A stretch of DNA of 64,000 bases from Rhodopseudomonas palustris (GCF_013415845.1 NZ_CP058907.1:1302001-1366000), one strand, 5' to 3'. Shown: positions 34,887-44,285, numbered from the stretch's first letter. Notes: generated from the letters alone by a model not told the origin. Made by a program: numbers and translations.

Positions 34887-35644
34887 GCACGTTCTTCAAG
34901 GTCGACAAGCTCACGGTTAAATTCGGCGGTCTCACCGCCGTCGACGACGTCTCCTTCGATATCGCCGAGGGCGAGGTCTTTACCATCATCGGCCCCAACG
35001 GTGCCGGCAAGACCACGCTGTTCAATTTGATCAGCCGCCTCTACACGCCCTATGCGGGGCACATCATCTTTCGCGACGAGGACGTCACGCGGTTGTCGGC
35101 GCAGCAGATCGCCGGCCGCGGCATCGCCCGCACCTTCCAGAACATCGAGCTGTTCGAGAGTGCTTCCACGCTCGACAATTTGCTGGTCGGCCGCCACCGC
35201 CATTCCACCACCTCGACCTGGCAGGACGTCCTGCGGCTGAAGAAGGTCCGCGACGAGGAAATCGCGCATCGCCGCGCGGCCGAGGAGGTGATGGACGTGC
35301 TGCGCCTGCAGCGCTACCGCGACACGCCGATCGGCAGCCTGCCATACGGCGTCCGCAAGGTGATCGAGGTCGCCCGCGCGCTGTGCGTCGGCCCGAAGCT
35401 GCTGCTGCTCGACGAGCCGTCGTCCGGCCTCAACGTCGAGGAGACCAACGCGATGGCGGAGTGGATCCTCGAGATCAATAACCGACTCGGTATCACCGTA
35501 CTCATGGTCGAGCACGACATGTCATTGGTCAGCCGCGTGTCGGATCGCGTGCTGGCGCTGAACTACGGGCGGATGATGGCGCTCGGCACGTCCGATGAGG
35601 TGCAGAACCATCCCGATGTCGTCGCCGCCTATCTGGGAGCCTGA
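34883..35644 (+). CDS. Liv-type ABC transporter ATPase (LivG family)
   Basis: This 253-aa ATPase begins with GTG in a GTGA overlap. It has Walker A GPNGAGKTT near 35-43, the GIARTFQNIELF Q-loop, Walker B LLLLDEPSSGL and the switch His in MVEHDMSLV. Its signature LPYGVRKVIEVARAL replaces the usual LSGGQ, as is normal for LivG. It forms the ATPase pair with the next gene. Confidence 0.92.
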   Translation: MSTFFKVDKLTVKFGGLTAVDDVSFDIAEGEVFTIIGPNGAGKTTLFNLISRLYTPYAGHIIFRDEDVTRLSAQQIAGRGIARTFQNIELFESASTLDNLLVGRHRHSTTSTWQDVLRLKKVRDEEIAHRRAAEEVMDVLRLQRYRDTPIGSLPYGVRKVIEVARALCVGPKLLLLDEPSSGLNVEETNAMAEWILEINNRLGITVLMVEHDMSLVSRVSDRVLALNYGRMMALGTSDEVQNHPDVVAAYLGA

Positions 35645-35647
35645 TCG

Positions 35648-36397
35648 ATGAGCGCCCAGCCGATCTTACGGCTTGCCAATATTGAAAGCTGCTACGGCCC
35701 GATCACCGCGATCCGGGGCATCACCCTCGATTTGATGCGTGGCCAGATCGTCACCGTGCTCGGTGCCAACGGTGCCGGCAAGACCAGCATCCTGAAGACG
35801 ATCTCCGGCGTTCTCGATCCGCTGAAAGGCACGGTCGAATTCGAAGGCCGCAACATCCAGTCGATGGAGCCGGACAAGGTGGTGCGGCTCGGCATCAGCC
35901 ACGTGCCGGAGGGGCGCGAGATCTTCCCGTTCCTCAGCGTCCGCGACAATCTCAAGATGGGCGCCTACATCCGCACCGATCAGCACGAGGTCGCCGCCGA
36001 CATCGAGAAGGCATTCAATTACTTCCCGGTTCTGCGCGAGCGCCAGGATCAACTGGCCGGTCAGCTCTCCGGTGGCCAGCAACAGATGCTGGCGATCAGC
36101 CGCGCGCTGATGGCGCGGCCTAAGGTGCTGCTGCTCGACGAGCCGTCGCTCGGCCTGTCGCCGCTCTTAGTGAAGGAGATCTTCGCGATCATCCGGCGAC
36201 TCAATGCCGAGGAGGGCGTCTCGATCCTGCTGGTCGAGCAGAACGCGCGGATGGCGCTGGAGACCGCACACTATGGCTATGTGCTCGAGGTCGGCCGGGT
36301 GGTGAAGCACGACACCTGCGCCAACTTGATGCAATCGGATCAGATCCGGGAATTTTATCTCGGCCACGGACAGGGCGGACATGGCAAGCGGCACTGA
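35648..36397 (+). CDS. Liv-type ABC transporter ATPase (LivF family)
   Basis: This 249-aa ATPase has Walker A GANGAGKTS near 37-45, the LivF segment GISHVPEGREIFPFLSVRDN, signature LSGGQQQMLAISRAL, Walker B VLLLDEPSLGL and a LLVEQNARMAL switch. It starts 3 bp after the LivG-like gene. Its 3' end overlaps the start of the AMP-ligase gene by 17 bp, tying the ligase to the transporter. Confidence 0.92.
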   Translation: MSAQPILRLANIESCYGPITAIRGITLDLMRGQIVTVLGANGAGKTSILKTISGVLDPLKGTVEFEGRNIQSMEPDKVVRLGISHVPEGREIFPFLSVRDNLKMGAYIRTDQHEVAADIEKAFNYFPVLRERQDQLAGQLSGGQQQMLAISRALMARPKVLLLDEPSLGLSPLLVKEIFAIIRRLNAEEGVSILLVEQNARMALETAHYGYVLEVGRVVKHDTCANLMQSDQIREFYLGHGQGGHGKRH

Positions 36398-38081
36398 CAC
36401 GACCACGCTGGCGGGCCGCGTCATCGCGGCGCTGCGCCAGCACGGCGATGCCGTGGTGTTGCGCTGGAAGCGATACGGGTTGTGGCAGCCGGTCAGCGGC
36501 CGGCAATTCGCGGATCGCATCGAGGCGATCGCCGCCGGCCTGCGCGCCCAAGGCGTCGGCCCCGGTTCGGTCGGCGCGGTGATGGGCGACAATTGTTACG
36601 AGTGGGTGCTGGCGGATCTGGCGATCGGCGCCGCCGGCGGTGTCTCCGCCGGGTTCGATCCGCATGGCGATGCAGATGACCTCGCGCGCGTGCTCGGCGA
36701 CTGCAAGGTGAGCGTGTTGTTCGTCGCCGGCGACGACCAACTGCACAAGGCGCTCGGCGTCCGCGAGCGCTGCCCGTCGCTCCGGCGCATCGTCGCAATG
36801 CATCAACAGTGGGACGAGGGCGCCGGTGATCCCGGCGTGATCCCGCTGTCGGCACTCGAAGCCGCGGGACGGGACGGCGCCTCGGGAACGGCAGGCCGCG
36901 AGGCCGTGATCATTTACACCTCCGGTAGCACTGGCCCGGTTCGCGGGGCGATCCTCGGCCATGATGCGGTGATCGTGCAGGCCGAGCGGGCGAAGCAGGC
37001 GCTGGGATTGCGTGCCAGCGATGAGCGGCTGTCGCTGACGCCGCTGCACCACGTGCTGGAGCGGGTCGTCGGCATCTACGCCTCGCTGCTCGCCGGCACG
37101 GTGATCAATTTTCCGGAAAGTCCGGACACGGCGCTGGCCGACCTCGCCGAACTGCAGCCGACCATCGTGCAGGCTTCGCCGCAGCTATTCGCCAGGCTGC
37201 ACGCCGGCATCATGCTGGCGATCGGCGAAACCACGAAGTTTCAGCGCTGGGCTTGCCGCATCGCGTTCGCCCGTGGCCGTGGCGGCTCGCCACTACGCCT
37301 CGTCACCGATCCCTTGGTATTGGCGCCGATCCGGCGACGCCTCGGCCTTTGCCGCGCACGGTTGTGCCTGTCGAGCGGCGCGGCGCTGCGGCCCGATGTG
37401 GCCGATTGGTTCGCTGCGCTCGGCCGGCCGTTGACGGATGTCTATGGGCATGCCGAAGCTGGCGGCGCGGTGCGGATCGCCGATCATCACGTGATGGAGT
37501 GGAAGCTCGGCGACTATGACGAGCTCTGGCTGCGCGGCGACGCACTGTTTCTCGGCTATGCGGGCGACACCGCGCCCGCCACGCATCGCGATGGCTGGTG
37601 GTGCAGCGGCGATATTGCCCGCCGCGACGGGGCCGAGCGCTACGCGATCGTCGGCCGGCTCGAGGACGTGCTGCAGCGGGGCGGCGAGCGCGTGCTGCCG
37701 TTCGCTGCCGAGCAGGCGCTCAGCGCATCGCCCTACATCGCCGATGCCTTCGTGTATCTCGACGCCGCCGGCCGCGCCGTGGCGCGGGTGCTGCTCGATA
37801 GCGACCACGCGGTCCGCTACGCACAGGACCGCGGCATTCCGTTCACGCACTTCCAGAGCCTATGCCAGGCGGACGAGATCCGCGCGCTGGTCGGCGAGGC
37901 CATCGCCGACGTCAACCGCCGCCACACCGCGATCCGCATCGAGCATTTCACGCTGATCGAGCGCGCGCTGCGCCCGGGCGATGCCGCGCTCGCGCCGTCG
38001 GGAACGCTGCGGCGGCATCTGCTGAAAGGCGACGACGGCGACGCCGACACCAAACGCCGGTCCGTCGCCGGCGCGCACTAA
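36381..38081 (+). CDS. Divergent AMP-dependent acyl-CoA synthetase-like protein in a Liv operon
   Basis: This 566-aa protein has the fold of long-chain acyl-CoA synthetases, but key motifs deviate. The P-loop is YTSGSTGPVRGA at 179-190, with R in place of the usual K. The adenine motif is VYGHAEAGG. The hinge segment is VGRLEDVLQRGG, with E where K is common. The C-terminal motif that normally holds the catalytic lysine reads LAPSGTLRR (537-545), with T542 at the lysine position by eye alignment. It overlaps the LivF-like gene and precedes the binding-protein gene, so it likely acts on the imported substrate. Whether it still adenylates acids is open. Confidence 0.82.
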   Translation: MASGTDTTTLAGRVIAALRQHGDAVVLRWKRYGLWQPVSGRQFADRIEAIAAGLRAQGVGPGSVGAVMGDNCYEWVLADLAIGAAGGVSAGFDPHGDADDLARVLGDCKVSVLFVAGDDQLHKALGVRERCPSLRRIVAMHQQWDEGAGDPGVIPLSALEAAGRDGASGTAGREAVIIYTSGSTGPVRGAILGHDAVIVQAERAKQALGLRASDERLSLTPLHHVLERVVGIYASLLAGTVINFPESPDTALADLAELQPTIVQASPQLFARLHAGIMLAIGETTKFQRWACRIAFARGRGGSPLRLVTDPLVLAPIRRRLGLCRARLCLSSGAALRPDVADWFAALGRPLTDVYGHAEAGGAVRIADHHVMEWKLGDYDELWLRGDALFLGYAGDTAPATHRDGWWCSGDIARRDGAERYAIVGRLEDVLQRGGERVLPFAAEQALSASPYIADAFVYLDAAGRAVARVLLDSDHAVRYAQDRGIPFTHFQSLCQADEIRALVGEAIADVNRRHTAIRIEHFTLIERALRPGDAALAPSGTLRRHLLKGDDGDADTKRRSVAGAH

Positions 38082-38120
38082 GAAACTCCAAAGCAAACAA
38101 CACAGAGAGGGAGCGAAACC

Positions 38121-39326
38121 ATGAAGTCCAGCACTCTGCCGATGCTCGCCGCCGCGGCGCTGATCGGCCTCGGCGCCCAGCCCGCCCTCGCGCAGTTCAA
38201 GACCCAGGGTGTCACCGACAGCGAGATCGTGATTGGCACCCACATGGATCTCAGCGGGCCGCTGAAGGCCTGGGGCGTGCCGGCCACCAACGGCATGAAG
38301 CTGGCGATCGCGCAGATCAACGATGCCGGTGGCATCAACGGCCGCAAGATCCGGCTGGTCAACGAGGACGACGGCTATGATCCGAAGAAGGCGGTGCTGA
38401 TCACCCAGAAGCTGATCGAACTCGACAAGGTGTTCGCGATCGTATCGGCAATGGGTTCCGCCACCACGCTGGCGCCGATGCCGCTGGTGCAGTCAGCGGG
38501 CCTGCTTCACCTGTTTCCGATCACCGCCGCCGAATTCACCTTCAAGATGGATCCGGCCAAGCCGGAAGATCGGCTGAAGTTCAACATGTTCAGCCCTTAC
38601 TACGACACGATGCGGCTGGGCATCAAATACGTCATCGAGAAGACCCAGCCCAAGAAGCCCTGCATCGTCTATCAGGACGACGAGATGGGCAAGAACTTCA
38701 CCGACGCCTACACCGACCAGCTCAAGGCGATGAACATCCCGAGCGCCACGATGGTGTCGTTCAAGCGCGGCGCCACCGACTTCAATTCGCAGGTCGCGCG
38801 GATGAAGGCAGATGGCTGTGACATGGTGGCGCTCGGCTCGGTGGTGCGCGAGTCGGTCGGCATCACCACGGCGGCGCAGAAGCTCGGCTGGAAGCCGACC
38901 TTCGTGGTGTCATCGCCGAGCTACGTGCCGGATTTTCCGCAGCTCGGCAAGGAAACCACCGAAGGCATCTATGGCGTCGGCCAGACCGAGATCTTCTACG
39001 CCGACACCGCCACCGGCGAGGTCAAGAAGTTCATCGAGGACTACAAGAAGATGTTCGGCATCGATGCCAACCAGCAGTCGACCGCCGGCTACAACGGCGT
39101 GATGGTGTTCGCGCATTTCGCCAAAAAGGCTGGCAAGACGCTCACCACCGAGTCGCTGATGACCGCGCTGGAATCCGGCGAGACCTTCGATGACATTTTC
39201 GGCGGCGCCCCGATCAGCTTCTCAAAGGACAACCACCTCGGCGTCTCGGCGGCGGTGATCGGCCAGATCAAGGACGGCCGTTGGACGACGATCGCCAAGA
39301 ACCAGTCCTACAAGACCGAGAAATAA
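38121..39326 (+). CDS. Periplasmic binding protein of the Liv-type transporter
   Basis: This 401-aa protein has a clear signal peptide (MLAAAALIGLGAQPALA then cleavage before QF). It also has the type I periplasmic fold typical of LivK/HBT proteins: SEIVIGTHMDLSGPLKAWG, LAIAQINDAGGINGRKI and a hinge with VYQDDEMGKNF. Some relatives with this pattern bind aromatic acids rather than leucine. AGAGAGGGAG lies upstream of the start. It ends the 26-39 kb cluster and is followed by a strong terminator. Confidence 0.9.
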   Translation: MKSSTLPMLAAAALIGLGAQPALAQFKTQGVTDSEIVIGTHMDLSGPLKAWGVPATNGMKLAIAQINDAGGINGRKIRLVNEDDGYDPKKAVLITQKLIELDKVFAIVSAMGSATTLAPMPLVQSAGLLHLFPITAAEFTFKMDPAKPEDRLKFNMFSPYYDTMRLGIKYVIEKTQPKKPCIVYQDDEMGKNFTDAYTDQLKAMNIPSATMVSFKRGATDFNSQVARMKADGCDMVALGSVVRESVGITTAAQKLGWKPTFVVSSPSYVPDFPQLGKETTEGIYGVGQTEIFYADTATGEVKKFIEDYKKMFGIDANQQSTAGYNGVMVFAHFAKKAGKTLTTESLMTALESGETFDDIFGGAPISFSKDNHLGVSAAVIGQIKDGRWTTIAKNQSYKTEK

Positions 39327-39351
39327 TCTCGGCGCATTGTCCCAAACCCAA

Positions 39352-39380
39352 ATGCCCGGCCTCGCGCCGGGCATTTTTCT
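39352..39380 (+). terminator. Intrinsic terminator of the ior/kor/paaK/liv cluster
   Basis: ATGCCCGGC and GCCGGGCAT form a perfect 9-bp stem with a 5-nt loop, followed by TTTTCTTT, 25 nt after the binding-protein stop. Confidence 0.85.
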
Positions 39381-39408
39381 TTCGAAGGCAGCGTTTCAAC
39401 TCTCAATT

Positions 39409-39496
39409 CGTCATGGCCGGGCTCGTCCCGGCCATCCACGTTCTTTCATGCGTCCGCTGCAAGACGTGGATGCCCGGCACAAGGCCGGGCATGACG
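39409..39496. repeat. GTCATGGCC inverted-repeat element, copy 2 (family A)
   Basis: The outer 30 bp on each side are nearly identical to the copy at 21043-21131. Only the central 20-25 bp differ. It sits between convergent transcription units. Confidence 0.7.
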
Positions 39497-39516
39497 TGGT
39501 GAGTTGGACTTAGTGC

Positions 39517-40713
39517 CTATAGCCCCAGCACCAGCTTGCTGATGATGTCGCGCTGGATCTCGGAGGTGCCGCCGAAGATGGTGTAGGCGCGGCCGTTGAG
39601 GTGCGTCGGCATCACGGCGAGTTCGTTCTCCGGAATCGCCGGCGGCGCGTTGAGCCGGTGCAGCGGGCGGGTCGGTTCGACATAGAGGCCGTCTGTGCCG
39701 ATGACGTCGACGCCGAGTCGGCTCACCGCCTGGTAGATCTCGCTGGTGCGCAGCTTCAGGATCGACGACACCGCGCCGGGGTTCTGGCCGTTCTGCAGCG
39801 CCGAGAGCACCCGCAGCTCGGTCATTTCCAGCGCATCGATATCGACCTCGGCCTCCGACATCCGGATCGCGATGTCCGGATCCTCGATCGCCCGGCCGGT
39901 CGCGTCCGACTCGGCGAACGCCGCCGCCCGGTGCAGCGCCTTGCGGAGCTTCGCCGAGGCGATGCCGGAGCCGCGCTCGAATTCCAGGAGATACTTGCCG
40001 TAGGTCCAGCCCTTGCCTTCCTGGCCGACCAAGTTCGACGCCGGAATCCGGACGTCGTCGAAGAACACCTGGTTGACCTCGTGATCGCCACCGATCGTGA
40101 GAATCGGGCGGATGGTGATGCCGGGGCTCTTCATGTCGATCAGCACGAAGCTGATGCCATCCTGCTGCCGCGGCTCGTCGCTGGTGCGCACCAGCGCGAA
40201 CATCATGTTGGCGTTGTGCGCGTGGGTGGTCCAGATCTTGGTGCCGTTGATGACATACTCATCGCCGTCGCGGACCGCGCGGGTCTTCAGCGACGACAGG
40301 TCCGAGCCCGAGCCCGGCTCCGAATAGCCCTGGCACCAATAATCCTCGCAGGACAGAATCCGCGGCAGGAAGTAGTTCTTCTGCTCCGGCGAGCCGAAGC
40401 CGATGATCACGGGGCCGACCATCTTGACGCCCATCGGCGTCGGGGAGGGCACGCCCGCATGGGCGCATTCGGTCTCGAAAATCCAGCGCTGTGCCGGCGT
40501 CCAGCCGGTGCCGCCATATTCGACCGGCCAGCCCGGCGCGCCCCAGCCCTTGGCGTTGAGGGCGCGTTGCCAAGGCACGCCGGTCTCCGGCTCGGAGAAC
40601 ACCGAGGCGTTGAGCGACTCGGCCCGCTTCATGTCGGGCGTCAGATTCGCCGCGATGAAATCGCGGACCTCTTGCTGGAAGGCGAGCTCGGCTTCGCCGA
40701 AGGTCATGTCCAT
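39517..40713 (-). CDS. Acyl-CoA dehydrogenase
   Basis: This 398-aa flavoenzyme matches the acyl-CoA dehydrogenase family: WCQGYSEPGSGSDLSSLKT around the FAD site, IWTTHAHNANMMFAL, and the C-terminal FGGTSEIQRDIISKLVLGL. It should oxidise an acyl-CoA to the 2,3-enoyl-CoA using electron-transfer flavoprotein. It starts at 40713, with an alternative ATG 6 nt downstream. It lies 18 bp after the second dehydrogenase gene. The paired arrangement suggests a heteromeric enzyme as seen for some dicarboxyl-, steroid- or terpenoid-CoA dehydrogenases. Confidence 0.92.
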   Translation of the reverse strand: MDMTFGEAELAFQQEVRDFIAANLTPDMKRAESLNASVFSEPETGVPWQRALNAKGWGAPGWPVEYGGTGWTPAQRWIFETECAHAGVPSPTPMGVKMVGPVIIGFGSPEQKNYFLPRILSCEDYWCQGYSEPGSGSDLSSLKTRAVRDGDEYVINGTKIWTTHAHNANMMFALVRTSDEPRQQDGISFVLIDMKSPGITIRPILTIGGDHEVNQVFFDDVRIPASNLVGQEGKGWTYGKYLLEFERGSGIASAKLRKALHRAAAFAESDATGRAIEDPDIAIRMSEAEVDIDALEMTELRVLSALQNGQNPGAVSSILKLRTSEIYQAVSRLGVDVIGTDGLYVEPTRPLHRLNAPPAIPENELAVMPTHLNGRAYTIFGGTSEIQRDIISKLVLGL

Positions 40714-40731
40714 GTCGATGCCTCGCTTTGC

Positions 40732-41868
40732 TTAAACAGGCCGGCCGCTGAGCGCAGCATGGCGGCGATAGTGATGGGTGCTGCCGCCGAACAGCGTCTC
40801 GAACGCCAGCAGGCGTTTGAAATATGCGCCGACGTCGAGTTCCTCGGTGACGCCCATGCCGCCGTGAAGCTGCACCGACTGCTCGGCGACGAAGCGTGCG
40901 CCCTTGCCGATCTTGGCCTTGGCGCCGGAGGCGGCACGGCCACGCTCGGTGGCCTCGGCATCCGCCTTCAGAGCCGCACGCAGCGCCATCGAGCGGGCTT
41001 CGTCGACCTGCACCGACATGTCGGTCAGCCGATGCCGCACCACCTGGTTGGCGGCGAGCGGCCGGCCGAACTGTTTTCGAACTTTGGTGTAGTCGAGCGT
41101 CTTGTCGGTCAGCGTCTGCATCATGCCGACCGCTTCGGCCGACATCGCCGCGAGCGCGCGATCGACCACGGCCTCGATCGCCGGATACGCATCGCCGTCA
41201 GTGCCGAGCATCGCGTCGGCCGGGACGCGCACGCCTTGCAGCGTCAGATTGCATGCCCGTCCGCCACCGAGCCGCGGATAGTCGGCGAGCGATAGCCTCG
41301 CCGCGTCGCGCGGCACCAGGAACAGCCGCAGCGAGCCGCTGCCGTTGTTCGCCAGCCGCGCCGAGACGATCAGCTGATCGGCCGAGGCGCCGTCCAGCAC
41401 CGCAACTTTAGCGCCGTCGATCACATAGTGATCGCCGTCTTTGCGCGCGGTGGTGTCGACGCGCGATAGATCTGCGCGCGCGGCGCGTTCGGCATGCGCG
41501 AAAGCGAGCCGCAACGTTCCTTCCGCGATCTGCGGCAGCAGCGCCGCCTTCTGCTCGTCGCGGCCATGTTCGGCGACGAGGCCGGCGCCGAGCACCACGG
41601 TCGACAGATACGGCTCGCTGACGAGGCCGCGGCCGAACGCTTCCATCAGGATGCCGACTTCGATCGCGCCGCCGCCGATGCCGCCATGCGCCTCGGGCAG
41701 CGGCAGCGCCAGCCAGCCGAGATCGGCGAACTGCTTCCAGATTGCTTCGCTGAAGCCGAACGGCTCCTTGGCGTTCTGCTCGCGCAGCTTCGTCGTGTAG
41801 GTCTCGGCGATGAAGCGGTCGGCGCTTTCGCGCAGCAGCCGCTGTTCGTCACTGGGCGTGAGATCCAT
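40732..41868 (-). CDS. Second acyl-CoA dehydrogenase-family subunit
   Basis: This 378-aa protein is a more divergent acyl-CoA dehydrogenase: it has the N-terminal helical domain, a middle domain with YVIDGAKVAVLDG, and a C-terminal QLHGGMGVTEELDVG. The FAD-binding loop is weaker than in the partner protein at 39.5 kb. The gene begins 3 bp after the enoyl-CoA hydratase stop and ends 18 bp before the other dehydrogenase, so the three form a tight operon for beta-oxidation-like steps. A two-subunit dehydrogenase is plausible. Confidence 0.9.
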   Translation of the reverse strand: MDLTPSDEQRLLRESADRFIAETYTTKLREQNAKEPFGFSEAIWKQFADLGWLALPLPEAHGGIGGGAIEVGILMEAFGRGLVSEPYLSTVVLGAGLVAEHGRDEQKAALLPQIAEGTLRLAFAHAERAARADLSRVDTTARKDGDHYVIDGAKVAVLDGASADQLIVSARLANNGSGSLRLFLVPRDAARLSLADYPRLGGGRACNLTLQGVRVPADAMLGTDGDAYPAIEAVVDRALAAMSAEAVGMMQTLTDKTLDYTKVRKQFGRPLAANQVVRHRLTDMSVQVDEARSMALRAALKADAEATERGRAASGAKAKIGKGARFVAEQSVQLHGGMGVTEELDVGAYFKRLLAFETLFGGSTHHYRRHAALSGRPV

Positions 41869-41871
41869 CGC

Positions 41872-42720
41872 TTACACCTTTACTTGCTTGCGCACCGACG
41901 GATGCAGTCCCGACGGATCGACGATCATTCCAAACTCCTGCAGATTATGAGCGTGACAAAGCTGATGCAGCGCGAACGCCTGATCGATCGCGGCCGGCTG
42001 CCCCTGGATATCCACCGAGCGGTTGACCGCTTCCTTGGTCATCTTCAGCGCAAAGCTCGGCTTGGCGGCGATCCGCTGGGCCAGCGCCATGGTGAAAGCG
42101 GATAGTTCGGTGGCAGGCACCACGTGATTGACCATGCCGAGCTGATGGGCTTCTTGCGCGCTCCAGCTGTCGGCGGTGAACAACAACTCCTTGGCCTTGC
42201 GCGGGCCGAGCTCCCAGGGATGCACGAACCACTCGACGCCGCACACGCCCATTGTCACCACCGGATCGCAGAACTCGGCCGAGTCGGCGGCGACGATCAG
42301 GTCGCAGGCCCAGGCCAGCATCAAGCCGCCGGCAATGCACTTGCCGTGCACTTCGGCGATGGTCGGCTTGGCGAGATTGCGCCAGCGCCGGGTGATCTGC
42401 AGATAGATCTCCTGCTCGCGTGCCATCCGTCCGTGCGCGCCCGGCTCGCGAAACCCGCCCCAGGCGCCGATCGGCGGAAAGTCGATACCGGCTTCATTCT
42501 TGGTGGTCGCGCGCAGATCGTGGCCGGCGGAGAAGTGCGGACCGGCACCGGCCAGGATAATCACCTTGACGGTGTCGTCCTGCACCGCGTCGTCGAACGC
42601 GGCGTTGAGGTCGTAGGTCATCTGCAGATTTTGCGCGTTGCGCGCGTCGGGACGGTTCATCACGATTCGTGCGACCGCCGGATCCGGTCGCTCGACCAGG
42701 ATCGTCTCGTAGGAGCTCAT
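41872..42720 (-). CDS. Enoyl-CoA hydratase/isomerase family protein
   Basis: This 282-aa crotonase-fold protein has the oxyanion-hole segment GAGPHFSAGHDLRA at about 57-70 and the second loop KCIAGGLMLAWACDLIVAA. The catalytic-region segment VVTMGVCGVEWFVHPWEL deviates from the usual two-glutamate pattern, so it may act as an isomerase or a hydratase with a different substrate. It is the first gene of the operon with the two acyl-CoA dehydrogenases and is divergent from the exbB gene. Confidence 0.9.
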   Translation of the reverse strand: MSSYETILVERPDPAVARIVMNRPDARNAQNLQMTYDLNAAFDDAVQDDTVKVIILAGAGPHFSAGHDLRATTKNEAGIDFPPIGAWGGFREPGAHGRMAREQEIYLQITRRWRNLAKPTIAEVHGKCIAGGLMLAWACDLIVAADSAEFCDPVVTMGVCGVEWFVHPWELGPRKAKELLFTADSWSAQEAHQLGMVNHVVPATELSAFTMALAQRIAAKPSFALKMTKEAVNRSVDIQGQPAAIDQAFALHQLCHAHNLQEFGMIVDPSGLHPSVRKQVKV

Positions 42721-43042
42721 CCATCCTCCCGTTTCTTATTGTCTCGGCTTGTGGCGCCGGTTGTGTTTCGCGGAGTTTGGCAGGTCGCGCGCGCGACTGC
42801 AAACGGCATCTCTGCGGCTCTTGCTGAGGAATTCCGTACGACGGAGCGCGCTGAAAATGCCAGCCCGCCATCCTGCGCCGGTTCCGGAAAATAGCCGCTT
42901 TGAGCCAGAACAAACCGCGTCCGATGGGTTTATGCGATGGCCTCCGGCATCGGACCCGGGGGCCAGAATTGATTTCGGGTGGCCAGCGATCCGTGCGATA
43001 GCTCGCGGCCCCGCGCCGAACGTCTTTGCCTGTCGAAAGTGG
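42721..43042. other. Divergent intergenic region upstream of exbB
   Basis: About 320 bp lie between the hydratase and exbB genes. An in-frame open stretch upstream of exbB makes the exact exbB start uncertain. I see no clear Irr, Fur or RirA box in it. Confidence 0.4.
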
Positions 43043-43843
43043 ATGATGCCGCCATTTTGCGTCCCGCCGATGATCCGCAATCTCGTCCGCGCCGGCGCGC
43101 TCGGCTCCGTGGTCGCGCTGTTACACGGCACCGCCGCTTATGCCGCCGCCGATATCGCCAGCCTGCCGCGCGACCTGTCGGCCTGGGGCATGTTCAAGAA
43201 CGCCGACATTGTCGTGAAGGTGGTGATGGCAGGCCTCGCGCTGGCATCGCTCGCGACCTGGACGGTGTGGCTGTCGAAGACCATCGAGCTACGGCGCGAA
43301 ACCGCGCGCGCCCGCGATGGTCTCAGCAAGCTCGAAACCGATACCACGCTGGCCGAGCTCGGCCGCAGCAGCGAGGGTGCGCATGACGCGGTGTCGCAGC
43401 TGATCCAGACGGCGGCGCGCGAAGGCAGCCTGTCGGGCTGGACTTTCGATGCCGACTTCAAGGAGCGCGTCGCGCTGCGGCTGGAGCGGGTCGAAGCGGC
43501 GATGGCGCGCAAGATCGCCAGCGGCACCGGCATTCTCGCCACCGTCGGCGCGGTGGCGCCGTTCGTCGGCCTGTTCGGCACAGTGTGGGGCATCATGAAT
43601 GCCTTCATCGGCATTTCCGAAGCGCACACTACCAATCTGGCGGTGGTGGCACCCGGCATCGCCGAGGCGCTGCTCGCCACCGCGCTCGGCCTGGTCGCCG
43701 CGGTGCCGGCGGTGGTGATCTACAACTATCTGGTCCGTGCCATTGCGACCTATCGGGCGCTGCTCGGCGACGCCTCGGCGCAGGTGCTGCTGCTCGTCAG
43801 CCGCGACCGCGGCCGCTCGGCGCGGCAGATGCGGGCGGGGTGA
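43043..43843 (+). CDS. exbB: TonB-system energiser ExbB (MotA/TolQ/ExbB family)
   Basis: The protein (266 aa from 43043) has an N-terminal signal-like segment (RAGALGSVVALLHGTAAYAAA) and three membrane spans. The first contains ADIVVKVVMAGLALASLATWTVWL. The last two flank the conserved GILATVGAVAPFVGLFGTVWGIM, followed by GIAEALLATALGLVAAVPAVV. It uses the proton gradient with ExbD to drive TonB. The start is one of two tandem ATGs after GAAAG; a longer in-frame start upstream cannot be excluded. Confidence 0.88.
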   Translation: MMPPFCVPPMIRNLVRAGALGSVVALLHGTAAYAAADIASLPRDLSAWGMFKNADIVVKVVMAGLALASLATWTVWLSKTIELRRETARARDGLSKLETDTTLAELGRSSEGAHDAVSQLIQTAAREGSLSGWTFDADFKERVALRLERVEAAMARKIASGTGILATVGAVAPFVGLFGTVWGIMNAFIGISEAHTTNLAVVAPGIAEALLATALGLVAAVPAVVIYNYLVRAIATYRALLGDASAQVLLLVSRDRGRSARQMRAG

Positions 43844-43847
43844 CGCG

Positions 43848-44285
43848 ATGGGCGTGCGGCTCGGCGGACGACGGCCTGCGGCGGAGGGCGATCTCGAGGT
43901 CGCGCATGAGATCAACGTCACGCCGTTTATCGACGTGATGCTGGTGTTGCTGATCATCTTCATGGTGGCGGCGCCGCTCGCCACCGTCGATATCGGCGTC
44001 GATCTGCCGGCCTCCACTGCACAGCCCCAGCCTCGTCCGGACAAGCCGGTGTATCTGTCGGTGCAGCCGGATCTGACGCTCGCGGTCGGCGAGACCATCG
44101 TGGGGCGTGATACGCTGGGGGCTGCGCTGCAGAGTGCGACGAATGGCAACAAGGACGAACGGATCTTCGTGCGCGCCGACAAGGCGGTTGCTTATGGCGA
44201 GTTGATGGCGGTGATGAACCTGCTGCGCGACGCCGGCTATCTCAAGGTCGCGCTGGTTGGACTCGACGGCCGGGATCAGCCATGA
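43848..44285 (+). CDS. exbD: TonB-system protein ExbD
   Basis: This 145-aa protein has the ExbD signature: INVTPFIDVMLVLLIIFMVAAP near residues 23-44, with the essential membrane Asp in FIDV. A periplasmic domain follows, with FVRADKAVAYGELMAVMNLLRDAG. It begins 4 bp after exbB and overlaps tonB by ATGA, so the three genes are translationally coupled. Confidence 0.93.
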   Translation: MGVRLGGRRPAAEGDLEVAHEINVTPFIDVMLVLLIIFMVAAPLATVDIGVDLPASTAQPQPRPDKPVYLSVQPDLTLAVGETIVGRDTLGAALQSATNGNKDERIFVRADKAVAYGELMAVMNLLRDAGYLKVALVGLDGRDQP

